A stretch of 64,000 nucleotides of DNA from Candidatus Aminicenantota bacterium. Lineage in GTDB: Bacteria; Acidobacteriota; Aminicenantia; Aminicenantales; Aminicenantaceae. Shown piece after piece: positions 42,523 to 50,934 of this stretch. The translations under genes and the position numbers were made by a program. The notes under the pieces were generated by a model. The model was not told where the DNA came from. It ran no database searches and saw nothing but the letters and a program-made list of their open reading frames with translations. Numbering within the stretch: the stretch's first letter is position 1; each line of letters opens with the position of its first letter. The DNA lies in NCBI GenBank assembly GCA_020344415.1, contig CP070825.1, forward strand, positions 4,357,231 through 4,421,230, given 5' to 3'.

Positions 42523-43410
42523 CTATAGAAATTCTCCCTTGGCAACCATAACTGCCTTGCCACCGACGGATACACTAATCTCATCCTCTTTATCTTCTGC
42601 TCTCAAATAAAGCAGTGAAGGTCTTCCTATCTCATAGCCCTGTTCAACCCGGATATCTATCCGGTCTTTTCCAAAGTAGCGGTGTTTCACTAAATATCCA
42701 GCCAGGCAGCCATTCGCGCTTCCTGTGGCTGGATCCTCTGGTACACCATAATAATCTGCAAACATCCGCACATTCAAATTATTTTCTCCACTGTATGTCT
42801 CGGCACAAAAAATGAGTACAGCCTTGGCTTCGGTATCTTCAATTAAATCCAGATATATATCTTGTGCAATCCTGGATCGTTTCACAGCATCCAAGGTTTT
42901 CAAAGGGACTATGATAGATGGAATCCCAGTGGAGACCTCTTGAACTGAAAATCTATCATCAATGTCATTTTCTTCGACGTTCAACATTTTCGAGACCTTA
43001 GACTTGTCCAAAGTTCTCATAAAAACCGGGGGCTTTTGTTTCATCCATAAGATGTCAACTTTCCCTTCGCTGTAATTGAAACTCACAGGAATCTGTCCGA
43101 CTTTCAGGTTCAAAACAACCGTCTCTACTGGATCTCCGATTATTTCCTGCTGTATTACATAAGCTGTACCTAAAGTTGGATGACCGGCAAAAGGAAGCTC
43201 TGCCTCCGGAGTAAAAATGCGCACATCGTATCCGCCGTCTCGCTCTTCTTCTGCCAGAATAAATGTCGTTTCTGAATAATTCACTTCCTTGGCTATTCGC
43301 TGCATTTCTGCATCTGAAAGATTGTTCCCATGCCTTAAAACCCCCAGCTGGTTGCCAGCATACTTTTCTTCAGCTAACACATCTACTATGTAAAAGACGA
43401 GTTTTTCCAT
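42523..43410 (-). CDS. PhzF-family isomerase
   Basis: A 295-residue cytoplasmic protein of the PhzF/epimerase-like fold, two similar halves. The first half reads FYIVDVLAEEKYAGNQLGVL, EVNYSETTFIL and FTPEAELPFAGHPTLGTAYV, with Glu as the conserved catalytic acid and the GHPT loop. The second contains FADYYGVPEDPATGSANGCLAGYL, the anion-binding motif. Length is normal. PhzF proteins act as isomerases on unknown small molecules in most genomes; phenazine synthesis is not implied because no phz genes are present. AAAGGAGG precedes the ATG. Confidence 0.92.
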   Translation of the reverse strand: MEKLVFYIVDVLAEEKYAGNQLGVLRHGNNLSDAEMQRIAKEVNYSETTFILAEEERDGGYDVRIFTPEAELPFAGHPTLGTAYVIQQEIIGDPVETVVLNLKVGQIPVSFNYSEGKVDILWMKQKPPVFMRTLDKSKVSKMLNVEENDIDDRFSVQEVSTGIPSIIVPLKTLDAVKRSRIAQDIYLDLIEDTEAKAVLIFCAETYSGENNLNVRMFADYYGVPEDPATGSANGCLAGYLVKHRYFGKDRIDIRVEQGYEIGRPSLLYLRAEDKEDEISVSVGGKAVMVAKGEFL

Positions 43411-43533
43411 TTGGAATACCTCCTTTGTTTTTTATTATATTACAGATGCTTTAGATTCTGGATCAGCTCAAGAGTAAGCCTGAAAAACAATAATATAAAA
43501 ATGACACTAAGAAAGCCACATCCTTAAGGAAAA

Positions 43534-43554
43534 TTTTTTATGAATAATCCAGGT
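43534..43554. repeat. Single arm of the ATGAATAAT repeat family
   Basis: TTTTTTATGAATAATCCAGG (from 43534) matches the arm at 8995-9010 and 40773-40788. No partner arm lies close by. It sits in the 189-base gap between two minus-strand genes, 45 bases beyond the serine-hydrolase stop. Confidence 0.5.
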
Positions 43555-43599
43555 CAGAAAATTTGAGTTTGGACTGGCATACGGCCTGGAGTAAAAGCC

Positions 43600-45408
43600 T
43601 TAACTCTGATTCTTTTCTTTATGGATAAACAAATCTCTATCCTGCTTATGGACATTTAAGCCTTCGACTACACCCTTATCATCAAGACTGAAACTGAGGC
43701 TTACATTCCTGGCTATCCCCAAATGGTATCCTGCAAATTCAGTGTCTGACATCGGCATAAAAGAAATAGAGAACTCTGGACTAGACATCATAGGTCCAAT
43801 ACCGATATTCATCCTGTCTCGCCAGTATAATCCAAAAAAGATGCTTCCTCTCTCTCCCTTAAGCCGGACAATAGTCATCGCCACTTCCTCACCATTAAAA
43901 TCAGACGGCAATGTACCCAAGGCCAAGACTTTCCTAATCTCTCCTGTTCTTTTTTGGTGCATCTGTATTCTCGTTTCAATGAATTCGCGCACCCTTTCCT
44001 GCCTTCTCTCTTTATTGAAAAGGACATCTGCAAAAGGCTTGTAATTTCCTTTTAATGCAGCCTCGAAAATAGTTCTCGATAACTTACCCAGCTCATTGTA
44101 ATTTGAGAAATCCGTCTTTTCGGGCACAAACAACATATTAACAGCATCCTGGCCTATTGCCTTAATGGATAGTCCCCCGCCTTTCCTCTTAACTTCCAGA
44201 CAATCTCCGCTTGAAAGGATGTATGCACCTTCAAATGTTTGAAGTCTTTTGGCATCCATCGTAATAACAGAGGGAGGTATCTCCACATCTCCTCCAAAAG
44301 CCAGTGTTTCTATTTTGTCTCTGATAGGTCCAAATAGAGCCCTGCCTTCAAAACTCTGATTACAAAACAAAATCGTCACCACACCGGCATTTATGTATCT
44401 TCTTATTTCCGCACTGTTGCCAAGCATGCTTCCACCATCATGCTGGATAAGGGTTCCACGCTTGGTTTTCAGCACATCCCAGCCATAACCGTAGTCGTTC
44501 AAAAACGGAGTAACTATTTTTTTCATTGCTTCTGCGGATAGGATAGTGTCTCCCATAAGGGCTAGATGCCATTTATACATATCTTGTGTCGTGGATAAAA
44601 TCCCTCCGTTTCCTAAGAGATTCCAGTACGGATAGGGCTTATCAGGCGGGATGCCATTGTCCTTCTCTCCTACGTACCAGTGAGCCACAACTTTCTTATC
44701 CCATTCAGGCATTCTGTACCCTGTAAATTGCATTCCTGCTGGTTTGAATAAATTCTCATTGAGGAATGTTTCATATGCCTTGCCCGAGACTTTCTCAATA
44801 ATCGCTGCTAACAAGCTGTACACGGCATTAGAGTATTCAAAACGTTCTCCAGGCTTGAAAAGCAACGGGGCCTCAAGCACTTTCTTCGCTGTTTCATCCC
44901 GGTGTGCTTCTTCGTAATCCATCCCAGTATAATTAATAACCCCGGACGTGTGGGTCAGCAGATGATGAAGAGTTATCTGTTTTTTATCTTCCGGGACATC
45001 TTTAAAAAACTTAGCTATCAAGTCACTTGTATTTAACTTTCCCTGCATCTCCAATTTCATGATTCCTGCGGCAGTAAATTGTTTTGTAATCGAACCAGTA
45101 CTGAATACTGTTTCAGAGGTATTGAAAGAACGAGTAGACCTGATTGCCATTCCATATCCTTTATTGAGAATAATCTCTCCTTTTTTTGCGACCAATAGGG
45201 CACCGGAAAATCCGAAGGGAGTAATCCGGGTCAAGTATTGATCAATTTTTTTCCCTAGTTCTCCCTTAACAATCTCTTTCTTCTTTGAAGATTGGCAAGC
45301 TGTCTCGCTTTTTGCAAAAGGGATTGTTGAAAAAATAAGAAACATTAAGAATGTGCAAGACCATAAAATAAACCTTATCATCTTTCGCTCAGATACATTT
45401 TCTCTCAT
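43600..45408 (-). CDS. Secreted serine hydrolase (class C beta-lactamase/DD-peptidase fold)
   Basis: The 602-residue protein starts with a signal peptide (MIRFILWSCTFLMFLIFSTIPFA after a nine-residue stub). The catalytic triad motifs are all visible: SITK (Ser and Lys) in VFSTGSITKQF near residue 110, YSN in FEYSNAVYSLL near residue 196 and HDGG in LIQHDGGSMLG near residue 320. The fold covers beta-lactamases, DD-carboxypeptidases and esterases; the substrate is open. A 200-residue C-terminal extension of beta-rich type follows the hydrolase domain. CAAGGAGAGAGG lies before the ATG. Confidence 0.88.
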   Translation of the reverse strand: MRENVSERKMIRFILWSCTFLMFLIFSTIPFAKSETACQSSKKKEIVKGELGKKIDQYLTRITPFGFSGALLVAKKGEIILNKGYGMAIRSTRSFNTSETVFSTGSITKQFTAAGIMKLEMQGKLNTSDLIAKFFKDVPEDKKQITLHHLLTHTSGVINYTGMDYEEAHRDETAKKVLEAPLLFKPGERFEYSNAVYSLLAAIIEKVSGKAYETFLNENLFKPAGMQFTGYRMPEWDKKVVAHWYVGEKDNGIPPDKPYPYWNLLGNGGILSTTQDMYKWHLALMGDTILSAEAMKKIVTPFLNDYGYGWDVLKTKRGTLIQHDGGSMLGNSAEIRRYINAGVVTILFCNQSFEGRALFGPIRDKIETLAFGGDVEIPPSVITMDAKRLQTFEGAYILSSGDCLEVKRKGGGLSIKAIGQDAVNMLFVPEKTDFSNYNELGKLSRTIFEAALKGNYKPFADVLFNKERRQERVREFIETRIQMHQKRTGEIRKVLALGTLPSDFNGEEVAMTIVRLKGERGSIFFGLYWRDRMNIGIGPMMSSPEFSISFMPMSDTEFAGYHLGIARNVSLSFSLDDKGVVEGLNVHKQDRDLFIHKEKNQS

Positions 45409-45489
45409 CGTTACCTCTCTCCTTGTATTTCAGGGTGCTCTATTTTTTATAATCGCCATAAGACGAGAAAGTTGCGGATAATTAAAATG

Positions 45490-45546
45490 TGGATTTGATA
45501 AATCAAGCCCCTGCGTTAAAGTGAAAAGTAGCCTGTCCCCTTTTTT
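45490..45546. repeat. Palindrome copy plus single GGGGACAGGCTAC arm
   Basis: TGGATTTGATAAATCAAGCC (from 45490) is a copy of the GATTTGATTCATCAAATC family. GTGAAAAGTAGCCTGTCCCC (from 45521) is a solo arm matching the inner element at 53185-53273 and has no partner here. Both lie in the 142-base gap between two minus-strand genes. Confidence 0.6.
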
Positions 45547-45550
45547 CCCT

Positions 45551-47095
45551 TTACTTTCTGACCTGTATGATTCTCTCCTCAAGTCTATAATCAAGCACTT
45601 TAAACCTTTCCAGCCAATCGATCAACGCCTGATTTAGGGGCATTCCGGTATTTCGTGGCTCAGTTGCCTGGAAGCCAAAATACTTATCTTCTGCATGTCC
45701 AACCAGATAATCATTGCTGACAATAGTATAAACTTTTTTCGGACGGAGAACTTTGCCTTCTCTAACTAACACTTCTCCATTTACCTCTATGTAAAGCACT
45801 CTTTTTCCATATGGTTTATCATCCCTGAGATAATGTTTGTACTTGAGCCCAGAGACCTGCAATCTATCTTCGCCTCTTTCCACATCGCTCTCAAACACTT
45901 CTTTAAGCTGTTGTCCAGTAAGCTTAAATACAACCAAAGTTCCTTGAAAAGGGTAGACATCAAATACATCAGACTTTCTTATCGGTCCAGCTCTAATATC
46001 TGCTCTGATCCCACCACTATTATGAAGCCCAATCTGAGCACCTGTCTTCCACCGCATCACATCCGTTATCCAATCCCCGAGCGAACATTCTATTGGAGCA
46101 TTTCTTACTGGGTAATGACTGCGACTCTGGTCAAGCTTTGCTTCTCCAATGACCTTAGCATATTCTTTTCCGATTGATTTCTCGACTTCCTTGACAAAAG
46201 CAGCCACCTGAGGTGAAGGCTTCAAGTCAACATCCGCCCATAGCCAAATTAATTTTTCCTCATAACTTGCAACTTTATCATCCTTGACGTCTGCCTTCAA
46301 ATAGCCCAAAGTTTTTTGATGACCTAGAGTTGACTTGACCAATACCCCATCAACTTCTTCAAACCGCCCATCTTCAGAGGCGACTAACACTATGTCAATT
46401 CCTGAAATATGCTTGGCTATTTTTTTCCCTTGATTAAACCGGCTATGTGAAAGCACAATAATCAGGTCAGTTTGTTTATCTAAGTAAGGAACATAGGAAT
46501 TGAGAGAGGGAACTATCGGCAAAACATCCAAACCGTCAACCATTTCTCTTTGAACTTCCTGTAAGAAATCTTCCTCCATGACGGCTATTACACCTATTTC
46601 TAATCCTCCTATTTCAAAGATATGATATGGTTTTGCATGGAAAAGTTTGCCTTTCTTTTTATAGACTACATTAGCCATAACGGTTGGAAACTTAGCTAAC
46701 GCAACAAGTTTTTCGGCATTCTTCTGTCCTCTGTCAAAAGAATGGTTTCCATAGCACCAAAGATCATATCCTAGCCTGTTTAAGAACTCGATCATCGCCC
46801 CGCCGATTGCACCTTTATATTCGACTTCGGCGGCAAGCGTTCCTGTCATAATATCCCCTGTATCAATCAGAAGGACGTTTTTCTCTCTAGCTCTTATTTC
46901 GTTTATATAATGACTCGCCGCTTCCATACCCCCAACTAATCTTTCTCCATTCTTGGCCTTTATCTTGAAGGGCTTAAAGATGCCATGCGTGTCATTGGAG
47001 TGAACCAGAATGACCTCTTCCGCATATAAGCGATGAAACGTTCCAAAGAGTAATGTCAGGCCGAAAACCAAAAAAGCCAAGAAAGCCTTTTTCAC
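45551..47095 (-). CDS. Exported 5'-nucleotidase/UshA-type metallophosphatase
   Basis: A 514-residue periplasmic enzyme that releases phosphate from nucleotides or sugar nucleotides. It has a signal peptide (MKKAFLAFLVFGLTLLFGTFHRLYA) after a GTG start with GGTAGGAGG upstream. The two-metal domain shows HSNDTHGIFKPF, DTGDIMTGTL, YGNHSFDRG (the usual GNHEFD has Ser for Glu) and VLSHSRFNQGKKIA. The C-terminal substrate domain carries HNSGGIRADIRAGPIRKSDVFDVYPFQ. Length and order match UshA-type enzymes. Confidence 0.93.
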   Translation of the reverse strand: MKKAFLAFLVFGLTLLFGTFHRLYAEEVILVHSNDTHGIFKPFKIKAKNGERLVGGMEAASHYINEIRAREKNVLLIDTGDIMTGTLAAEVEYKGAIGGAMIEFLNRLGYDLWCYGNHSFDRGQKNAEKLVALAKFPTVMANVVYKKKGKLFHAKPYHIFEIGGLEIGVIAVMEEDFLQEVQREMVDGLDVLPIVPSLNSYVPYLDKQTDLIIVLSHSRFNQGKKIAKHISGIDIVLVASEDGRFEEVDGVLVKSTLGHQKTLGYLKADVKDDKVASYEEKLIWLWADVDLKPSPQVAAFVKEVEKSIGKEYAKVIGEAKLDQSRSHYPVRNAPIECSLGDWITDVMRWKTGAQIGLHNSGGIRADIRAGPIRKSDVFDVYPFQGTLVVFKLTGQQLKEVFESDVERGEDRLQVSGLKYKHYLRDDKPYGKRVLYIEVNGEVLVREGKVLRPKKVYTIVSNDYLVGHAEDKYFGFQATEPRNTGMPLNQALIDWLERFKVLDYRLEERIIQVRK

Positions 47096-47419
47096 CAGAA
47101 AAACCTCCTACCAGGGATCTTTTTTTCTCTTAGCTAACCGCAGATTATAATCTCAATCGGAGAGAATCTCAAATAAATGAATCCTCTAAATTTTTTCAAC
47201 ATCCCATTGAAGTAAAAAAATTACCAAGGGGGTGCGATGGATTTCCTCAATAATTTATCAAGGGAAAAGCGGGATGTCAAAACAATATACAGAAATTATT
47301 TAGGACTTGGAATTCTGCTTTAATGAATTAAAAGACTCTAAAATCTGCTATTATGAAGTCTGATTAGACAACCTATGGGACAAAACCTGAATCTTAAAAT
47401 AAAAGCTTTTATTTAGAAT
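47096..47419. other. Gene-free gap with a perfect palindrome next to a stop codon
   Basis: I see no gene in this 324-base AT-rich gap. At its right edge AAATAAAAGCTTTTATTT (47397-47414) is a perfect 18-base palindrome, five bases beyond the stop of the minus-strand gene 47420-47815. It may end that transcript, though the stem is AT-rich and weak. Confidence 0.4.
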
Positions 47420-47815
47420 CTATTTACTTCGCTCTAACTCTACTTCTCCTGAACCTCCGTCTTCTGATTCCCAGTATCCACTCATTTTATCTCCTTTAAC
47501 GGTCATGGTCACGTAATCTCTCATATACTCTTCTCCAGTAAAAACATTGAAATTGAGTGTTAAAGTATTATCCTTGAGCTCGATATCCTCGCATTTCTCT
47601 TCTTGAAGCATGCCCATTGAATCAGTAATAGTTCCGGTGTATCCCCCTTCTATTTTCTCAATTACCAGGGTTAACTTATCCGGCTCTGGAGCGTCGGGCA
47701 CCTCAGTTTCTCCTTTCCAAGTTCCGCTTATATCCACTTCTTGAGAAAAAGAAATCCCGCTGGAAAAAACCAAAAGAAAAACAAACAAGGTCATGAATGA
47801 AGTTGTTTTTCTCAT
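47420..47815 (-). CDS. Small secreted beta-rich protein, unknown function
   Basis: A 131-residue protein with a clear signal peptide (MRKTTSFMTLFVFLLVFSSGISFS). The mature part reads VDISGTWKGETEVPDAPEPDKLTL, GYTGTITDSMG, NTLTLNFNVF and VKGDKMSGYWESEDGGSGEVELER, a pattern of short beta strands seen in lipocalin-like small domains. I do not recognise a specific family. GAGGAGG before the ATG supports the start. It lies 103 bases beyond the DUF2784 stop on the same strand. Confidence 0.75.
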   Translation of the reverse strand: MRKTTSFMTLFVFLLVFSSGISFSQEVDISGTWKGETEVPDAPEPDKLTLVIEKIEGGYTGTITDSMGMLQEEKCEDIELKDNTLTLNFNVFTGEEYMRDYVTMTVKGDKMSGYWESEDGGSGEVELERSK

Positions 47816-47918
47816 ACCTCCTCCTTTTAATTTATTGGTTTTTAAAATTCATACTTTTCGTTACGGAACCATGTTTGATATGAATTCTTATAAGAATTCA
47901 TATTGATATACGCATTTC

Positions 47919-48320
47919 TCAACGTGAAAGTTTCGATTCTCTAATTCTTTTATCTCTCTTTTTCCAATCTCTCACATTAATAAAAACCGATGCAGCAAAA
48001 GTCAAAATAAGCAAGGAAACAGCAAGGGTATCTACAAATCTCGCGCTTACATCTAAACCTGTCAGAGAATCAATCAAGAATTTCGTGTAGGTGGAAGGCA
48101 TATCATAGTAGCCCAGTTTCTCTCTCACCTGCCAATGCCAATCGGTGCAGGGACAGAATCCAAAGCCATACCATATTCCAAGAATAGTCCAAGAAAAAGC
48201 TGTCATTAAAATAACAATTAGATTTGCCCGTCTTGTCCTTCTCCAAATCCACCCGAAAAGGATAAAGACAATCAAGCTAGAGTGAAACATGAAAAAGAAT
48301 TTATCCAAGAATACATACAT
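47919..48320 (-). CDS. DUF2784 membrane protein
   Basis: A 133-residue membrane protein with about four helices. It starts FFMFHSSLIVFILFGWIWRRTRRANLIVI, then SWTILGIWYGFGFCPCTDWHWQVREKLGYYDMPSTYTKFL and a last helix AVSLLILTFAASVFI. The F-C-P-C-T-x-W-x-W pattern is characteristic of DUF2784, whose function is unknown. GAGGAA precedes the ATG. The gene stands in a row of minus-strand genes with no evident functional link. Confidence 0.85.
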   Translation of the reverse strand: MYVFLDKFFFMFHSSLIVFILFGWIWRRTRRANLIVILMTAFSWTILGIWYGFGFCPCTDWHWQVREKLGYYDMPSTYTKFLIDSLTGLDVSARFVDTLAVSLLILTFAASVFINVRDWKKRDKRIRESKLSR

Positions 48321-48480
48321 TTCCTCTTCCCCAACTGGCGCTAAACCATATTCTTGTTATATCTCTTTTAAGGCTTCTGCTCTCTCAATTCTTGGCTGCT
48401 TCCCTACTTCTAGCTTATAACAAAGGAAAAAATAAGAGTCAAATGAAGGAAGCATCTCCAGACCCGTTACCGCTGAAATT

Positions 48481-48787
48481 GTTTTGGAAATTCCTAAAGC
48501 GACATTGAAGATTTAGCCTTCCCGAACTGTCCTTCGAGGGAACCCGACAGAGTCGGGCGCCGAGGATGTATTGAGAAAGCTCAGGCCAGGAGGTTCCAAA
48601 AACACGCAACTTTTGCCCCAGCGAGTCAAAAGCTGCTCGGTTTCAGGCTTCGCTCTCCTCTGCGAGGAGCCATGCCCGCTCAGCCTTCAAACGGTTTTTT
48701 TCACCCACTGCCCTTCGCTTATCTTGTGAAAACGTTAGTGAGGGAATGGCGTTAAAAATCTAAAGGAGCAAATGAATTTCCAAAATC
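48481..48787. repeat. Long imperfect inverted-repeat element, copy 2
   Basis: The outer arms TTTTGGAAATTC (48482-48493) and GAATTTCCAAAA (48774-48785) pair perfectly but differ from those of copy 1 (3963-4150). Inner parts match copy 1: GCGACATTGAAGATTTAGCC (48499 on), CTTCGAGGG, CGAGGATGTATTGAG and GTGAGGGAATGGCGTTAAAA (48738 on). A hairpin CCCGACAGAGTCGGG (48543-48557) replaces CCTGATTTTATTAGG of copy 1. About 100 extra bases are inserted. It fills the 553-base gap before the GHMP kinase gene. Confidence 0.72.
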
Positions 48788-48873
48788 ATGTTATCCTCAT
48801 GAATTTGGAGATGCTTACTCAAATGAGATGGAATTTGACTTTAAAATTTTCCTATGCTAATTGAGAAACACAA

Positions 48874-49938
48874 ATGAAAGCAAAAGAGGATAACAGAAGA
48901 AAACCCCTAAAAATTATCCACTCCTCCACTCCCTCAAGGATAAATGACATCGGCGGTTGGACCGATACTTGGTTTTCTAAAGAAGGAAAAGTCCTAAACA
49001 TGGCTGTCTCCCCTTTAGTGGAAGTCAGAATCAAGGTTTTTGAGAGTGAGAAAAAGAAAGAAGAGCGAGTCTTTGTCCGCGCTCAAAATTATGATGAGAG
49101 CTTTCTTGTGAATCCCGAAAAACCAAAATATGACAAGCATCCACTTCTTCAAGGAGCGATTAATTCTCTGCCTATTCCCAAGGAGTTTGAACTCTACATA
49201 AGCCTGCGCTCTCATGTTCCGGCTGGAAGCGCTACAGGAACATCTGCCTCTGTCTGCGTAGCTCTTCTGGGAGCACTTGATTCTCTCACACCTCAGAAGA
49301 ATTCTCTGGATGAAATTGTATCTTTAGCCCATCGAGTAGAGACAGAAAAATTAGGGCTGCAGAGCGGAATTCAAGATCAGATAAGTGCAGCTTATGGCGG
49401 CATCTGCTTTATCCATATGTACAGCTATCCCCAGGCTTATATCAATAAACTAGCCCTTGATGAACGAAATAAAAAAGAATTGAATCAACGACTCTGTTTG
49501 GTTTATTTGGGGAAGAGCCATAGCTCCTCAGCCCTCCATGAAGAAGTCATAACTTTTCTTGAGAAAAGGGGTTCTCAGTTCAGGATGATTCAGAGACTCA
49601 AAAATTTAGCAGAACAGGCAAGAGACTATCTGCTCGTAGGGGACCTGAATTCCTTCGGTGATGTTATGATCCAAAACAATGAAACTCAGAGGTCTCTTCA
49701 TAAAGGACTCATATCAGAGGAGGCTGATTCCGTCATCCTGATAGCAAAAAAATATAAAGCCGCGGGTTGGAAGGTAAACGGAGCTGGAGGAAAAGGCGGC
49801 TCTTTGACTATTTTAGGAAATCAAGAACAACACCTGAGAATCGAGATGCTTCAAGATATAGACGCTTTGAGCCAAGGGATAAGGACTATTCCAGTCTCTT
49901 TGGCCCCCTCAGGCCTTCAGATTTGGGAAGAAACTTAG
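48874..49938 (+). CDS. GHMP-family kinase (sugar or heptose kinase type)
   Basis: The 354-residue protein belongs to the GHMP family of small-molecule kinases. The ATP loop reads VPAGSATGTSASVCVALLGAL near residue 115, the N-terminal STPSRINDIGGWTDTWF is characteristic of sugar kinases such as heptose-7-phosphate or fucose kinases, and the third motif is VNGAGGKGGSLTIL near residue 307. ETEKLGLQSGIQDQISAAYGG is the conserved middle motif. Probable substrate is a sugar or sugar phosphate for surface glycans; the exact one cannot be read. No neighbour of the same pathway is adjacent. The start follows the repeat element at 48481-48787 by 86 bases. Confidence 0.87.
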   Translation: MKAKEDNRRKPLKIIHSSTPSRINDIGGWTDTWFSKEGKVLNMAVSPLVEVRIKVFESEKKKEERVFVRAQNYDESFLVNPEKPKYDKHPLLQGAINSLPIPKEFELYISLRSHVPAGSATGTSASVCVALLGALDSLTPQKNSLDEIVSLAHRVETEKLGLQSGIQDQISAAYGGICFIHMYSYPQAYINKLALDERNKKELNQRLCLVYLGKSHSSSALHEEVITFLEKRGSQFRMIQRLKNLAEQARDYLLVGDLNSFGDVMIQNNETQRSLHKGLISEEADSVILIAKKYKAAGWKVNGAGGKGGSLTILGNQEQHLRIEMLQDIDALSQGIRTIPVSLAPSGLQIWEET

Positions 49939-49949
49939 ATTTTTACAGA

Positions 49950-50759
49950 TCAAGGAAGGATGGCAAAGACCCGCGCAGGAGCGCCTGTCCCTTCTTTAAT
50001 CAGCATCGGGATGGCATAGAGCGTCGCCCCTGAAGGAGGGAGCTTATCCAAGTGAGCAATATTCTCTAGGGCAAGTTTATCTGCTGCAAAGAGAATTTGA
50101 TGAACTTTGAAATCCTTTGATTTTCCACGGTCGATACTCGGGGTATCAATGGCAACTCCCGTGATATTTCTCCTTTTTATCAAAAACTCTGCTGACTCAG
50201 GTGAGAATCCTGGAAAACTCAATTCAGGAATAGCCTCTTCACCTGTTTTGTCTGTTCCCAGGACTTTCTTCTTATCTGGATAATATTTTGTGTCTATACC
50301 TGTGTACATGATTACCCATGCTCCATCAGGAATCTTTCCGTATTTCTTCTCCCAGTCCTTGATATCATCGACTCGAAGGAGATAATCCCTATCCTTCTCG
50401 CATTCCCCGGTAACATCTATCTTCACTGCCGGTCCTATCCATTCTTTCAGAGGAACCTGGTCGATAGTCCGTCCATTCTGGGCAAAATGAATGGGGGCAT
50501 CCACATGAGTTCCTCCGTGTTCAGATGCGCTGTATTCATTGGATGCGTACCACCAACCGCCTTCAGAAATTCCCCATGAAACTTTTGTCAATTGAAAAGG
50601 TTTTGCCGTTGGCCAAAAAATTGTATCCTCATCATAGGGGTAAGTCATATCCAGCAATTTTCCTTTAAAATCCTTGCCGCAGAGAAGGACACTTATGGCT
50701 AAGCCTAAGAAAATGAACACACTCCATCTTATTAAAAAATTCTTCTTCATTTTTATCAT
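49950..50759 (-). CDS. Exported cyclase-family (kynurenine-formamidase-like) hydrolase
   Basis: The 269-residue protein from ATG 50757-50759 (AAAGGAGG upstream) begins with a signal peptide (KNFLIRWSVFIFLGLAISVLL). The metal-binding motif HGGTHVDAPIHF (near residue 85), DMTYPYDEDTIFW and VAIDTPSIDRG match the cyclase/kynurenine formamidase fold. Such enzymes hydrolyse amides or lactones; the substrate is unknown. An in-frame extension to 50843 falls into the inverted repeat at 50794-50928, so I reject it. Confidence 0.88.
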   Translation of the reverse strand: MIKMKKNFLIRWSVFIFLGLAISVLLCGKDFKGKLLDMTYPYDEDTIFWPTAKPFQLTKVSWGISEGGWWYASNEYSASEHGGTHVDAPIHFAQNGRTIDQVPLKEWIGPAVKIDVTGECEKDRDYLLRVDDIKDWEKKYGKIPDGAWVIMYTGIDTKYYPDKKKVLGTDKTGEEAIPELSFPGFSPESAEFLIKRRNITGVAIDTPSIDRGKSKDFKVHQILFAADKLALENIAHLDKLPPSGATLYAIPMLIKEGTGAPARVFAILP

Positions 50760-50793
50760 GTTAACCTCCTTTAACACTTTTCTATAAAGAGTG

Positions 50794-50928
50794 AGGGTCA
50801 GGTCTTGCTTTTTGCTTTTTTTGCTGGCAAAGCTCCTTGACATCTATGACTTTTTGTCAAAAGAAGTCCAAAAACAAGAATCTCAGGCAATTTGCTTAAA
50901 AAAAGCAAAAAACAAAAGACCTGACCCC
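50794..50928. repeat. Variable-stem inverted repeat, TCTTGCTTTTTGC type
   Basis: AGGGTCAGGTCTTGCTTTTT (from 50794) pairs with a right arm ending GACCTGACCCC at 50928; the arms match over about 29 bases apart from a small indel and the tip base. It lies between the stop of the M1-like gene (50935) and the start of the cyclase gene (50759), so both minus-strand genes are separated by a strong hairpin. Confidence 0.85.
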
Positions 50929-50934
50929 GCAAAA

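Noticed and set aside
50760..50843. Longer start for the exported cyclase-family gene
   Set aside because: The extension is encoded by the inverted repeat at 50794-50928 and would bury the signal peptide; AAAGGAGG precedes the shorter start.
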